DNA of 22,423 bases from Saccoglossus kowalevskii (taxonomy: Eukaryota; Hemichordata; Enteropneusta; Harrimaniidae). The stretch is taken from assembly GCF_000003605.2 (NCBI RefSeq), contig NW_003153779.1, positions 7,988-30,410 on the forward strand. The letters run 5' to 3'. This document shows, in pieces, positions 1-8,873 of the stretch. Position 1 is the stretch's first letter, and the number at the start of each line of letters is the position of its first letter. A program made the position numbers and the translations under genes. The notes beneath the pieces were generated by a model. That model was not told the origin of the DNA, searched no databases, and saw only the letters and a list, made by a program, of their open reading frames with translations.

Positions 1-40
1 TTGATTGTGTAAGAGTCAATAAGTAAATAAATAAATAAAT
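1..40 (+). mobile_element. LINE 3' tail fragment
   Basis: TTGATTGTGTAAGAGTCAAT then (TAAA)n. Nearly the same segment recurs at 5730-5770, where it follows a T-rich 3'UTR-like stretch, so both look like 3' ends of one non-LTR retrotransposon family. Confidence 0.5.
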
Positions 41-1171
41 CATCTGATTACAAGGTTTCGCAGAAGCACAATGAACCGATCCACCAACTACAACTAGGTT
101 TAAGCTGTTCAATAAACGAAAAACATTGATCTTTCTAAAACACATGACGAATAGAAGGGGCCAACCGGTCAACGTTGTTAATAGTGTTCCAATTTGTGAT
201 CTCTGACAGAGTACCTCAAATTTAAGTGCCATATTCACAAATAATAATGTCAATATGCCACTATGGAAAATATATATGTTTTTTTTTTCGGTTGTAAAAA
301 CTAGAATATGAAGGGAACAATGAATCGATCGTTTCAATAGAATTCTCTGCTATCTATAGAGACTATGCTTTGCGGAACGCCATACCCAGCGCAGTCTAAG
401 AACAGCGGGTAATTCACAGCTTAGACAATAGTCATTTCCAGACCCGAGATAGAAAGACTGTGTCTACGCTAAGCAACTTTCCCCCACGCTAACAAAAAAA
501 TCTTTTGTCATCTACTGACTTCCTGTTCCGGCCTGTCTTTCTGAATCACACAAAATTGTGCATGATTCTGTAAAATTCATAGATCTGATAGGAAGCACCC
601 TTAAAACATGTATCCAAACAGAGTTTTACTATTCTTGGCGGCAGAGCTTATGTCACAGAACCTTCTTCTATGTTGCTAAGGCGCATACCTGCCATACCAC
701 TGTACCATGTATTTCTATGGGGTCTGTACGAGCTGCTATGGAACGACAATCGGAGAGCTGGTGAAAATAGTCGAAGAAACAGCATAAACTCAACTTTGAA
801 GTAATACTGAGCAACCAAATTTATATATGCTGCACATATAGGGGTAATCTAGTTACAGTGTTCAGGAGAGTTTCAACAACCATCCCAAAATACAGTTTTG
901 TGAGAGTTTTCGGCCTTTGAATTCACTGTGATGGTTGCCAGGCGGTGAAAATGCCTGGATGTCCGCCCGAGAATATGGCGATGGAAATAAAACAAAATCA
1001 TTGCCTGAGACAATGGTTATTTTTGACATCTGCCAAGTACAATCCGCAAGACCACTATGATAAAAAAAAACATAATGTTTTTATATATCAATCATAAAAA
1101 TATGGGTACTGGTAATTTTAAATTTTAAATGTATAAGTTAAAATGGATTTACTGATGATTGCTCTACTCAG
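41..1171. other. Intronic or upstream DNA without recognised coding
   Basis: No exon matching the missing FAM32A N-terminus, and no RNA gene, is visible. Short open frames here lack splice or family support. Confidence 0.5.
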
Positions 1172-1334
1172 GAAAAAGAAAAAGAAGAATAAAAATAAGA
1201 AGATTTTAGACAACATTACGATACCAGATAGTTTAGAAGACAGACCAGATAAGACAGAAAGAGTTCCAGAGAAATCACCAATTGACCGACGCACACCAGC
1301 ACAGAAAGCATTTGCTAAAGTACAGGAGAAGAGA
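1172..1334 (+). CDS. FAM32A: FAM32A exon with Lys-rich and RTPAQ region
   Basis: Acceptor CTACTCAG at 1164-1171, donor GTAAGC at 1335. The first base completes a codon split with the missing upstream exon; 54 complete codons follow, ending at VQEKR. An in-frame ATG at 1143 lies in the intron and is not the start. Confidence 0.9.
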
Positions 1335-2536
1335 GTAAGCAAACATTAATGCATACGTGTTGTACTAATTGGAGGTGTACTAACTGTAAACTGTAATTAG
1401 ATTTGTGTGATTCTTAAAGAATTGTAAGTGAGATCATTGATCAGAGAGAAGAATTGAAATAAAATTTTATTCCATGTATAACCTTGTTTCTCATCTGCGT
1501 GAGACTTCGGTACTTTGATCGTGATACTCCCACGAAAATGCAACTTGGGTTTGTTTTGCGGCGGGCGGGGAAAAAAATGAAGATAAAAATAAGTTTTTTT
1601 TAACAATTTTTTGCCCTCGCAAGTCGCCGGGCACGAGAAATTACGCTGAAATAACATTTTATTTTTATTTCATTTTCGGCTCCTGTTCATTCGGCGGGTT
1701 TGCGAAACAAGAGATAATAAAAGTCTGGCCTAAGAATGTTCATGCTTTATTGATTCTATGGCATTTTGTCAGGAATTGTTTTCCGAAAGTCTAAGAAATT
1801 TTTCAGACTCTTAAAACTCTGGTAAATTAGTCTCTTGTACAATTAAAGCGATTTACTGTATATTTTCAAGTGAAACAATGATTGAATGTTGTAATTTGCA
1901 TTTAATTATCATAGCATAATTTTTTTCACCAAATTTTGAGTGCAAAACTTTGCACAGTTTTATGATTTTTTTTTTCATAATTTCTTCATCAGTTTGGGTC
2001 CAAATTGGCAAAAATTCATATCACAATTTTTGGAAAATATAAAACAAAAATGATGGGGGTTATAGGAAAGGTGACTTTGAAATAATCCACACACCTCATG
2101 AGTTTGGGGTTAATTATGGCAGTTTGTTCGTAACTTCTCAAAAGTAATTTATATTTTTTTTTTTCTATAGCAAGCTGAGAAGATTTTAAACAAAGCCTCA
2201 ATGACTCACAAAGATAGAGTAGCTGTAAGTATATACAGTAATACCAAATAAGGTAATACTCGTTGCTATGACAAAATTGGAAGCCTTACCTTTTGAAAAA
2301 GTGAGTGAAAAATAGCTCACCTAAAAGCACTGAGGTGAATATTATAGGAGTAATTTCAATGTGTTGAGACATTTTGTATGTATTTTTGTTAACTCTCTTT
2401 GACAAAATTTTGCATAATCTCGTCTGTAGCTTGCAGTATTATAACCTTGCGTATATTTCTTCAACAGGGTTTTAATCAACATCTTGACAAGTTAACGGAG
2501 CATTACGATATTCCCAAAGTTAGTTGGACCAAGTAA
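1172..2536 (+). CDS. FAM32A: FAM32A, 3' part (exons at 1172-1334, 2171-2224, 2468-2536)
   Basis: FAM32A is a small basic nuclear protein. In the human post-catalytic spliceosome its C-terminus reaches the active site and helps 3' exon docking during exon ligation. Three exons join in frame: 163 nt beginning with one base of a split codon, then 54 nt, then 69 nt ending in TAA; donors are GTAAGC and GTAAGT, acceptors TATAG and ACAG. The 94 complete residues show, in order, a lysine-rich stretch (KKKKKNKNKK), an acidic linker, the RRTPAQKAF motif, an EKILNKAS..HK helix and the C-terminus TEHYDIPKVSWTK, which from memory matches the human end exactly. The first coding exon (about 20-25 residues, containing the KGxLKLKG motif) is not visible between 1 and 1171, so the gene is partial here and its start probably lies upstream of the window. 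The linker before RTPAQ is a few residues longer than in the human protein. Confidence 0.93.
1396..1734 (+). mobile_element. TTAGGCCAGAC-family TIR element, 5'-truncated copy
   Basis: About 340 bp closely similar to 18905-19227 (shared GAATTGTAAGTGAGATCATT, GAGACTTCGGTACTTTGATC, TTTTCGGCTC.TGTTCATTCG). It ends AAAGTCTGGCCTAAG, the complement of the left terminus of the fuller copy. It sits in the FAM32A intron. Confidence 0.75.
2171..2224 (+). CDS. FAM32A: FAM32A 54-nt exon
   Basis: Eighteen codons, QAEKILNKASMTHKDRVA, between TTTTCTATAG and GTAAGT. Phase 0 at both ends. It matches the family helix ILKKASKTHKQRV. Confidence 0.9.
2468..2536 (+). CDS. FAM32A: FAM32A terminal coding exon
   Basis: After TTCAACAG the exon codes 22 residues (GFNQHLDKLTEHYDIPKVSW plus TK) and stops with TAA at 2534-2536. 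This is the part that enters the spliceosome core in the human structure. Confidence 0.93.
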   Translation, partial: GFNQHLDKLTEHYDIPKVSWTK

Positions 2537-3536
2537 ACTGATGAGAAACAAGAGAATATTTCATCTGAATTCCTACGCTTTACATCCTATTATCACAGAT
2601 GGAGTCATGGACTATGTTTGTTTTTTTCTATAAAGAATCTGTGACTTAAAACACTGTTCTCTAAATACCGGTACTCTGAAATGTTCATGTGACCCACGGT
2701 TACTCTTTTTTTAGTAACTGTATGTGACCATATTCATAACAATGTTCTAATAGTTAAGTGGAGAGCCAGAAAGTCCTGTAAGTCAATCTGGTAATTGTCT
2801 TAGAAGATGATCTTCAAATATGATCCAGCTATATGCAGATACATGATTGTTTTTATCATCCTTCCACGTGAAAATAAGATTTGGTTACCATGACAACTAA
2901 TATGGGCTGATTACCTTCAACCACTGATGTTGTGGACCAATTTCATTAAATCATCATTGATATAATCTTGTCATTTGATCAGTGTATTTTAAAGTAGGAA
3001 AAATCTTTTATGTATTACCGGTACGTTTTGTGATATTTTAAATAAAGCTTTGAAAAACGTATTTAAACTGAAAATGCTTGTACTGGTACTACTTTCTCTA
3101 AATAGCTATTCTCCCTACATATACATACAACAAAATTTGAATGAACAGTGTAGACAAGTCAGTTAACTCAATATTTTTTCTAAAATTTGCTAAAAAAGCA
3201 GATGCATTTTGTAACTTTGTTGTTAAATGGATAACGTGATAGAGTATCTCATGAACAATGTTGAAATGTACATTTCATTGTTTGTACTTCTACATAGTGT
3301 GTACTTGGATCTTCAAAATATCTTTCCATAGTTCAATATTACAGCAACTCATTACAGTACCGGTAATTGGTTAAAAAAAAAAAATTCAGTTTTACCAATG
3401 ATGATTTTTGCCATACTTGCACTTAAGACTGTTTCCAATCAAGAAGATAAATCATCATTCCAATTTTAAAATAATTACCAAAATACAAATTTTCAGATTT
3501 AAACATTATCACATCTATTTGTAAGAAAATCTAGCC
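2537..3536. other. FAM32A 3'UTR and downstream DNA
   Basis: AT-rich, no coding. Contains three TACCGGTA palindromes (2666, 3016, 3358). Confidence 0.5.
3041..3046 (+). terminator. Candidate FAM32A poly(A) signal
   Basis: AATAAA about 505 nt after the stop codon, first strong canonical hexamer downstream. No transcript data, so the 3' end is inferred. Confidence 0.45.
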
Positions 3537-3753
3537 TTAACCTTTTCACCATGTCTTCATTACAAAATAATCTTATTCATAGTCTGCACTTTCCTTCAGA
3601 AGATTGGGACAAAAATAGCCAATTTTTTGGAGTGAAAATTGACTTAAATTTTGACTGTTGGCTCTAAAATTAGGGTTCCTTTCCAGAAACATCGAAGAAT
3701 ATATGAAAGTGCAGACAAATTTGGGCAAGAAAGTCTGGAGGTGAAAAGGTTAA
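3537..3753. mobile_element. TTAA-bounded short TIR element
   Basis: TTAACCTTTTCACC at 3537-3550 and its exact complement GGTGAAAAGGTTAA at 3740-3753 bound 217 bp. TTAA ends recall piggyBac-type target duplication; the class is inferred. The interior is shared with 10400-10580. Confidence 0.65.
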
Positions 3754-3921
3754 AATATTGAGCAGTGTGAAGCTAAAACGATGCCATCTTATAGATCAAA
3801 CGCATAATCTAAAAATGTTTCGATGACAGTTAATTAGTTCGCAATATTTTACTTTAATATTTCCCTACTGTTAGGGTTAGATTAAAATACCGAGAATAAA
3901 ACATGCACTTTGATAAAGCAG

Positions 3922-4060
3922 TTAAAGGGGCACCTTCCAGTTAAGCCAAATCCCACAACAAATTTACTTTCTGGATTAAAATAACAATGGATAACAACCT
4001 AAACAATAGTGTCCCATGATTCTTTGGTGCAATCCATGGGATTGAGCAGTTCCCCTTTAA
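3922..4060. mobile_element. Second TTAA-bounded short element
   Basis: TTAAAGGGGCACC on the left and GTTCCCCTTTAA on the right form an imperfect terminal inverted repeat around 139 bp. No coding. Confidence 0.45.
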
Positions 4061-5302
4061 GTCTTGTTCTGCATTTTCAAAACTGCCACTGAGGGCAGTG
4101 TTTTAGTTGGCTGTTGAATAAAAAAAAAAAGTGACGTGACAATCAATTGTATACAATTTATGATTTATTAATATCAATACAAAATTTACACACATAATTT
4201 TGAAACACACTACAATGTTCATGTAGCTTGCATAATGAGTTGGAATACTTATACACACTAAAACGGAAAACTTAATAAACCTGAAGTGATCCTATTCATG
4301 TTAGCTCAGCAAACCATAACCATAGTATATATTTCACGTACACAACTTTACAACAGCAATAAAGCGTATAAAAAGCACATTTTGATTGAAGATTGCAATT
4401 CACCTGCTTAAACATAAAATATTTGCTTTAACATATTCTGAATTCAAAGATTAAAATAAACTCACATGTTTAACACGTTAGAAGCACATTAATATATAGT
4501 ATAAAACTTGCATGTTAAAGTCGCATTCATAATTTGTGAAACATCACTCCCAAAAAAAGCTAAACACATGAAATTATGTACTTTTGGTTAAACAATATAT
4601 TAAAAGTAGATATCCTGCCTTCACCTTTTCAGATATTTCATTTTGAAATTATTGGAGGGTCTTGTCCTTTAGACAAACGTACCTACAATGTAACTGATCT
4701 TTAAGTTCAAACCAAGTGAGTATCTTTTGTTTAAAAATCTATTTTTTAATAATTTCTCACTATCCATCCAAAATATCAACATTTTATGTTGTATATATTG
4801 GACCTTGCACACCTAAAATACCATCACAACAAAAGTTGCTGTAAAAGAGCTGCTGTAAATGTATTAACAATTCACTTGTTTTTTAATTTTGCTATTTTCA
4901 CTAAATTCACTACCGGTAGAATCAATCCATGTGAACATGTTAAAATAACAATAGAACTCATTAGTTCACTGGCAAAACTAATGAGTATGCTCAAAATATC
5001 AAAGTAGTATGAAAATAAATGGTTATACAGTATGTACATGTAACTGTATTTGCTTAATTAGATTGTATTACAGTGTGTTTCTACATAGACCTATATCTTT
5101 TAGAGGCTCTATGGTTTCTATGGGAGAAAATAATTATAATTATTATAATTATTCAGTATACAACACACAATTTTTGGTTTATATGTGCTGCTTCTAATAG
5201 AGCAAATACAGTAATATGATAATCACTAAGTAAAACTATACTTGAATTGTGGTTTCAAATCATTTTTGCTTATGAAGTATTCCTAAATTTGAACCGTATA
5301 TA
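4061..5302. other. Probable 3'UTR of the minus-strand gene / intergenic
   Basis: No coding support on either strand. Contains an A-run at 4120-4130, a TACCGGTA at 4911 and an ATAATTATAATT tract near 5130-5153. Confidence 0.4.
4164..4169 (-). terminator. Candidate poly(A) signal for the minus-strand gene
   Basis: AATAAA on the minus strand followed about 40 nt on by a T-run (4120-4130). It would give a long 3'UTR of roughly 1.1 kb over 4150-5302. Another AATAAA lies inside the last coding exon near 5323-5328, so 3' end use is uncertain. Confidence 0.3.
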
Positions 5303-5424
5303 TTAAATGTTTTCTAGAACAGTCTTTATTTCTATGAACGTCTGTAAATTCGTAAATAATAAGGATCTTGCAATGTATAGCCGCCGTTGATCACCATCGT
5401 ATCGCCACAAATTGACCACGTACC
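5303..5424 (-). CDS. Minus-strand gene: last coding exon
   Basis: Acceptor TTTTCTTTCACAG then 122 nt. The phase imposed by the upstream donor gives the frame GYVVNLWRYDG..., ending at TAA 5305-5303. A different open frame exists here (ending IYRRS) but needs an inconsistent splice phase. Confidence 0.55.
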
Positions 5425-7166
5425 CTGTGAAAGAAAACCAAATATTATTGTTGCTTGTTGAAAATCTCCAACAGTGAAATAATTTGGACTATGGAGTAGA
5501 TTCAGAATGTTACAGTTTGTAAGTTCAATCAATAATCAATCAGTATCTGCAACAATGTTACACATAAAGGAGGTATTTTACCAATTTTTCATTATTTTAG
5601 TTATCTTACATTATTTAGAATTTTAATGATTTTGTATTATTTAGTAATTTAGTGATTGTATTTTGTTATTTAGCATATTGTTTTCTTTATTTTTTTCTTG
5701 TACCTTGTGACTATTTCCTTTTCCTTTGGGATTGTGTAAGAGTCGATAAGTAAATAAGTAAGTAAATATGCGAATAAGTAAATCAATCAATCAATATATA
5801 AATAAATAAAAAAAATAAAAAAAAAAAATAAATAAATAAATAATGTACATCATGTGACACTGTTCTGCTCTCAATACTCGCTCAACACAACAATATCCTA
5901 GATAGTTTTGATATTCTACCAGATGCAGTGGAGCTTGAGTAAAAGCATCAGAACAATCCTGAAAGCAAATATGTTAAATTTTTAATTCTGATTTTGTTCC
6001 TGGTTCTGAGACAGTGCAGTATGTGATACTGATATGTGCTTACCATTTTCTGACTTAACATAAGTCCCCATCTCATCTCCTATGAAATATGAACCCTGAT
6101 TAAAACTGATTTGTTCCATGGAGTTTGTGTTAAGTAGGATATCATCTTGTAGCGGTAGATACAGGGTCTCTTCTTTGTTCTTCACATCCTCTGAATGGAA
6201 AACTGCAGAACCACCTTTCAGGGGAATAAACTTCCTGCCTGAATTAAACAAAATTAAAAAGTCAAGAATAAATGTGCAGGTTTATAGCAGTGATCTATTT
6301 AACAGTGAGTAACAATGTCTATTGCAAAATGCTGTCAAATTACTAATCATAAAAATAACAGTCTACATTAAACTTACATTCCCACCTTGTAAGGAAAACA
6401 CAGTTCACTGATTATTGTGATCACTATGAAAAATTATGAAATCAGTTGGTATGGCAACAAATTCTGAAATATTGAAGTACTGAGGCAAACGTGTGTACAC
6501 CAAATAAAAACTATTAGACAGGTAATAGGATAGCAATAGGATACCTTCCCAATCACCGAATTTGCAAGAGACGTATGCAAATTAGGTACTTTTGGCTGTA
6601 ATTTATCTTCATGAAATAAGCAAAGTTCAGTAATAAAATGACTAATTTTTCCTGGGTTAAAATTTTGCTGATTTACCATTTCAGACATATTCAATGGCTT
6701 TTAAATTCTGGTTTTTATCATTTAGATAATGTGTTCTATGCTAAATTTTACATATTCACTGGGTTTTAATTTAGCACATTTTCCAGTCAGCAAAATTAAA
6801 ACCCAGTGAATAATTAAACCTTTTACAGTAACAGAAAATATGTGTATTCCAAATTCCGTAATGAGGGGAAGATCTCTTATTACTGGCTCAGGGTCTAATA
6901 TGTTTTATTGTAATCATGCTTCTGAACTCCATTAATAGATTCTGTTGTGTAAGATTTCTAATTAAGTGTGCAAAATCCAAGCATATGAAGAAGAATAATA
7001 ATAATATATATTCACCTCTGAAATGAGACAGTGGGGTATTGTTACTGGTCCAGCTGTCTGTCTCATCCTCAGCAGTTCGTTTTCTCTTGATGGAATTATT
7101 TCTGACTCCATTCAAACAGTGTTCATAATGAGGAATATCAGAGGAAGCACAGGCCATCATTTCCAT
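5303..7166 (-). CDS. Unrecognised 155-residue protein, three coding exons on the minus strand
   Basis: I do not recognise the family. Coding exons in transcription order are 7166-7016 (151 nt), 6238-6044 (195 nt) and 5424-5303 (122 nt), summing to 156 codons including TAA. The start ATG sits in an ACCATGG context and has an in-frame TGA 24 nt upstream. Donors are G|GTGAAT and G|GTAAGC; acceptors are TTAATTCAG and a clear polypyrimidine TTTTCTTTCACAG. Both introns are phase 1 and all joints stay open. The predicted protein starts MEMMACASSDIPHYEHC, has a basic NLS-like KRKR at about 27-30, then an acidic/Ser-Thr stretch, a middle segment with IPLKGGSAVFHSED and FNQGSYFIGDEMGTYV, and ends YVVNLWRYDGDQRRLYIARS..LENI. 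No signal peptide or membrane helix is evident. It lies between FAM32A and AP1M in opposite orientation; introns hold transposon fragments. A palindromic RFX X-box upstream suggests, but does not show, a ciliary role. Confidence 0.6.
5570..5843 (+). mobile_element. LINE 3'UTR and (TAAA)n tail
   Basis: T-rich stretch followed by GGGATTGTGTAAGAGTCGAT and a long run of TAAA/TAAG/CAAT units to 5843. Same junction as at 1-40. Lies in the second coding intron of the minus-strand gene. Confidence 0.55.
6044..6238 (-). CDS. Minus-strand gene: middle exon
   Basis: 195 nt, acceptor TTTAATTCAG, donor GTAAGC; 64 complete codons plus 2 nt and 1 nt of split glycine codons. Confidence 0.6.
6630..6830. mobile_element. 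TACTGTAAA-family element A, copy 1
   Basis: About 200 bp alignable with 20642-20840. Right end AACCTTTTACAGTA is intact, left end is eroded (CAGTAATAAAATGACTAAT). Inner arms CTGGGTT.AAATTT and AAATTAAAACCCAG are complementary. Confidence 0.7.
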
Positions 7167-7183
7167 GGTAACACTTACAGCAT
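7016..7183 (-). CDS. Minus-strand gene: exon with start codon
   Basis: Candidate acceptor TTTTCAG ends at 7184; the exon would carry a 17-nt 5'UTR part (including a tiny ATG-CTG-TAA uORF) before the start codon at 7166-7164. If transcription starts just upstream near the X-box, this acceptor need not be used. Coding part is 7166-7016. Confidence 0.55.
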
Positions 7184-7265
7184 CTGAAAATCAGATTACT
7201 ACCGTAGTATTCAAATTGTTGGTGTGTTAATATGAAACTGACTGGTAATACAAGCTGATTCTAGT

Positions 7266-7279
7266 GTTGCCATGGTAAC
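7266..7279. promoter_or_regulatory. Palindromic RFX X-box
   Basis: GTTGCCATGGTAAC is a perfect inverted repeat matching the RFX X-box (GTNRCC-N-RGYAAC). It lies 100 bp upstream of the minus-strand gene's start codon, the usual distance for ciliary gene promoters. A half-site-like CCATGGTAAC recurs at the start codon itself (7164-7173). Confidence 0.5.
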
Positions 7280-7506
7280 AGGAGGACTGACTCAAAAACA
7301 AAATTTTAGGAACACACTCAAGCAAATTTTGATGAAATATGTCCAGGATTGTGACTCAAAGATTTGTACGAGCATGCATTTTGTGCGAAGCTACGACCAA
7401 ACAGTTGTTGGCCATCATGGCAATAGTAGGACAGAACTATTTTTCATTTCAAATTTGTCTACTTTTTGAGACTGTGGTGCTGATGGTTTAGTCAATTTTC
7501 GGACCA

Positions 7507-8231
7507 TTGAACTCTCGGGTCAATCAAACCAAATGGCATGGACATGCATCATACACAGCGAATGATGCATGTCTGGGTGAAATTGGAGCATTTCCATTGA
7601 TAACTGAAGTGAAAATTAATATGATTAAGTTCTGGTCCCATGTCACAGACAAGTCACAAAATAATTATACAAAAGACTTTGTCAAAAGCACAATGGTTAA
7701 CATCAGCCAAGAATATCTTGAAAGATGCAGACCTCTAAAAGATCACAACTATCACACCAAAATATTAAGGAAATTAGCAGCACTATAGAGAATATGACAA
7801 ATGAAAAAACAAAACTGAGAACATACATTAAATTTAAAATGAATTACAATCTGGAAAATTGTTTTGGATGATAATCAAAGAATATCAATGGCCAGAATCA
7901 GGATAAAGTAGTCATAATCTAGCCATTGAAAAAGGCAGACATACCAATTCAAAAACCCCATTAGAAAATAGAATTTGTAAACAATGCCCATTACAGGAAG
8001 TTGACATCAAACAGATAGAAATGATTTTATTTCCAGTATTTTATTCCCCAAAGAATTACCAAACAGCAAAAATTCACATATTAAATGAAAAGTAATGACA
8101 GAAATATAATTAAACTTTTAGGGGAATTTCTACTTAAATCATTGCTATTATTTTAATCACTTATATATTTATTGCTGTAAACCAATAAAAAATGTGTACT
8201 TCTAAAGATGCAATAAAGTTATTATTATTAT
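7507..8231 (+). pseudogene. Decayed LINE: C-terminal part of ORF2 and 3' tail
   Basis: Frames broken by at least two shifts read, in order, CLGEIGAFPLITEVKINMIK then FWSHV; KLRTYIKFKMNYNLEN; and SSHNLAIEKGRHTNSKTPLE then NRICKQC. These resemble the post-RT C-terminal region common to non-LTR retrotransposons, including the Cys-containing end. It finishes with GCAATAAAG and (TTA)n at 8211-8231. It lies in the proposed 5' region of the minus-strand gene. Exact clade not assigned. Confidence 0.7.
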
Positions 8232-8639
8232 GGAGCTTTGTGATTTAATCAATCGTGGTATCAAGCAACACGTTTCACGTGTTTAGTTTACATGCTATTG
8301 TCGTATATCTTGAAGATCGTACGCAACCTTGTAATACTGTTCTGTGCCACCAGCGTTGTCGCTCGAAGAAGGCAAAGGAGAACAGCGATAAATAGTTTTA
8401 CATACGGTACTGCCCTTCAATGCTTGGGCGAATCGACCCGGGAATCGACACTCAACAGACGAAGCAGCTGCTGAGATTGAAACAGCGTTGCTGGAACTAT
8501 TTTCTTACCTTACTTAGTATAACCAGGTTCAAAAAATTATAATATCCGTAATTCCAGCAAAACCTTTATCAAACTGAATAGCACTGGGTTGAAAACCAAC
8601 ACAGGACAATTTGTTTTCAAAAAGAAGGACGTTCAAAAG

Positions 8640-8831
8640 TTACGCCGGTCAGAGGTCAAAGGCTGATTTTATGTCACAGAACATGCGCAAAGTGTTCTCT
8701 TTCAGGCCGCCATATTTTCCTAATTTCCGGAAACGTTGCACCGAACACGATTTGTAGGCGTAAAAAATATTCGGTTACAAAGAAACGACATATTTACTGT
8801 TCCCTTGTTTGTTCATCGTCGGAATAATAAC
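8640..8831 (+). promoter_or_regulatory. AP1M promoter / 5'UTR region
   Basis: A cluster of housekeeping-promoter motifs lies just upstream of the AP1M start: DR1 nuclear-receptor-like CGGTCAGAGGTCA at 8646-8658, NRF1-like CATGCGCA at 8682-8689, YY1-like GGCCGCCATATTTT from 8705, and palindromic ETS-like TTTCCGGAAA at 8724-8733. There is no TATA box at a convincing position. The transcription start is not determined from sequence. A minus-strand donor-like AAG|GTAAGAAA near 8509 leaves open that the minus-strand gene also starts here with a non-coding exon. Confidence 0.5.
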
Positions 8832-8873
8832 ATGTCTCTCTCTGCGGTGTTTATACTTGATATGAAGGGAAAG
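8832..8873 (+). CDS. AP1M1: AP1M exon 1 (residues 1-14)
   Basis: Codes MSLSAVFILDMKGK, phase 0, followed by GTAAGT. Chosen start matches the family N-terminus (MSASAVYVLDLKGK in human, from memory). Confidence 0.95.

Noticed and set aside
1143-1171. ATG at 1143 as a FAM32A start
   Set aside because: The bases 1143-1171 lie before a good acceptor (CTACTCAG) and encode nothing like the FAM32A N-terminus.
5332-5532. Minus-strand frame ending TLQDPYYLRIYRRS
   Set aside because: The upstream donor leaves one base, which forces the other frame (GYVVNLWRYDG). The rejected frame also runs through the acceptor tract.
5735-5843. CRISPR-like or satellite array
   Set aside because: It is a simple TAAA/TAAG microsatellite at a LINE tail, without repeat-spacer structure.
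8292-8474. Plus-strand 60-codon frame and an antisense 69-codon frame near 8290-8510
   Set aside because: Neither has family similarity; the antisense frame has no ATG and no supported splice link to the minus-strand gene.
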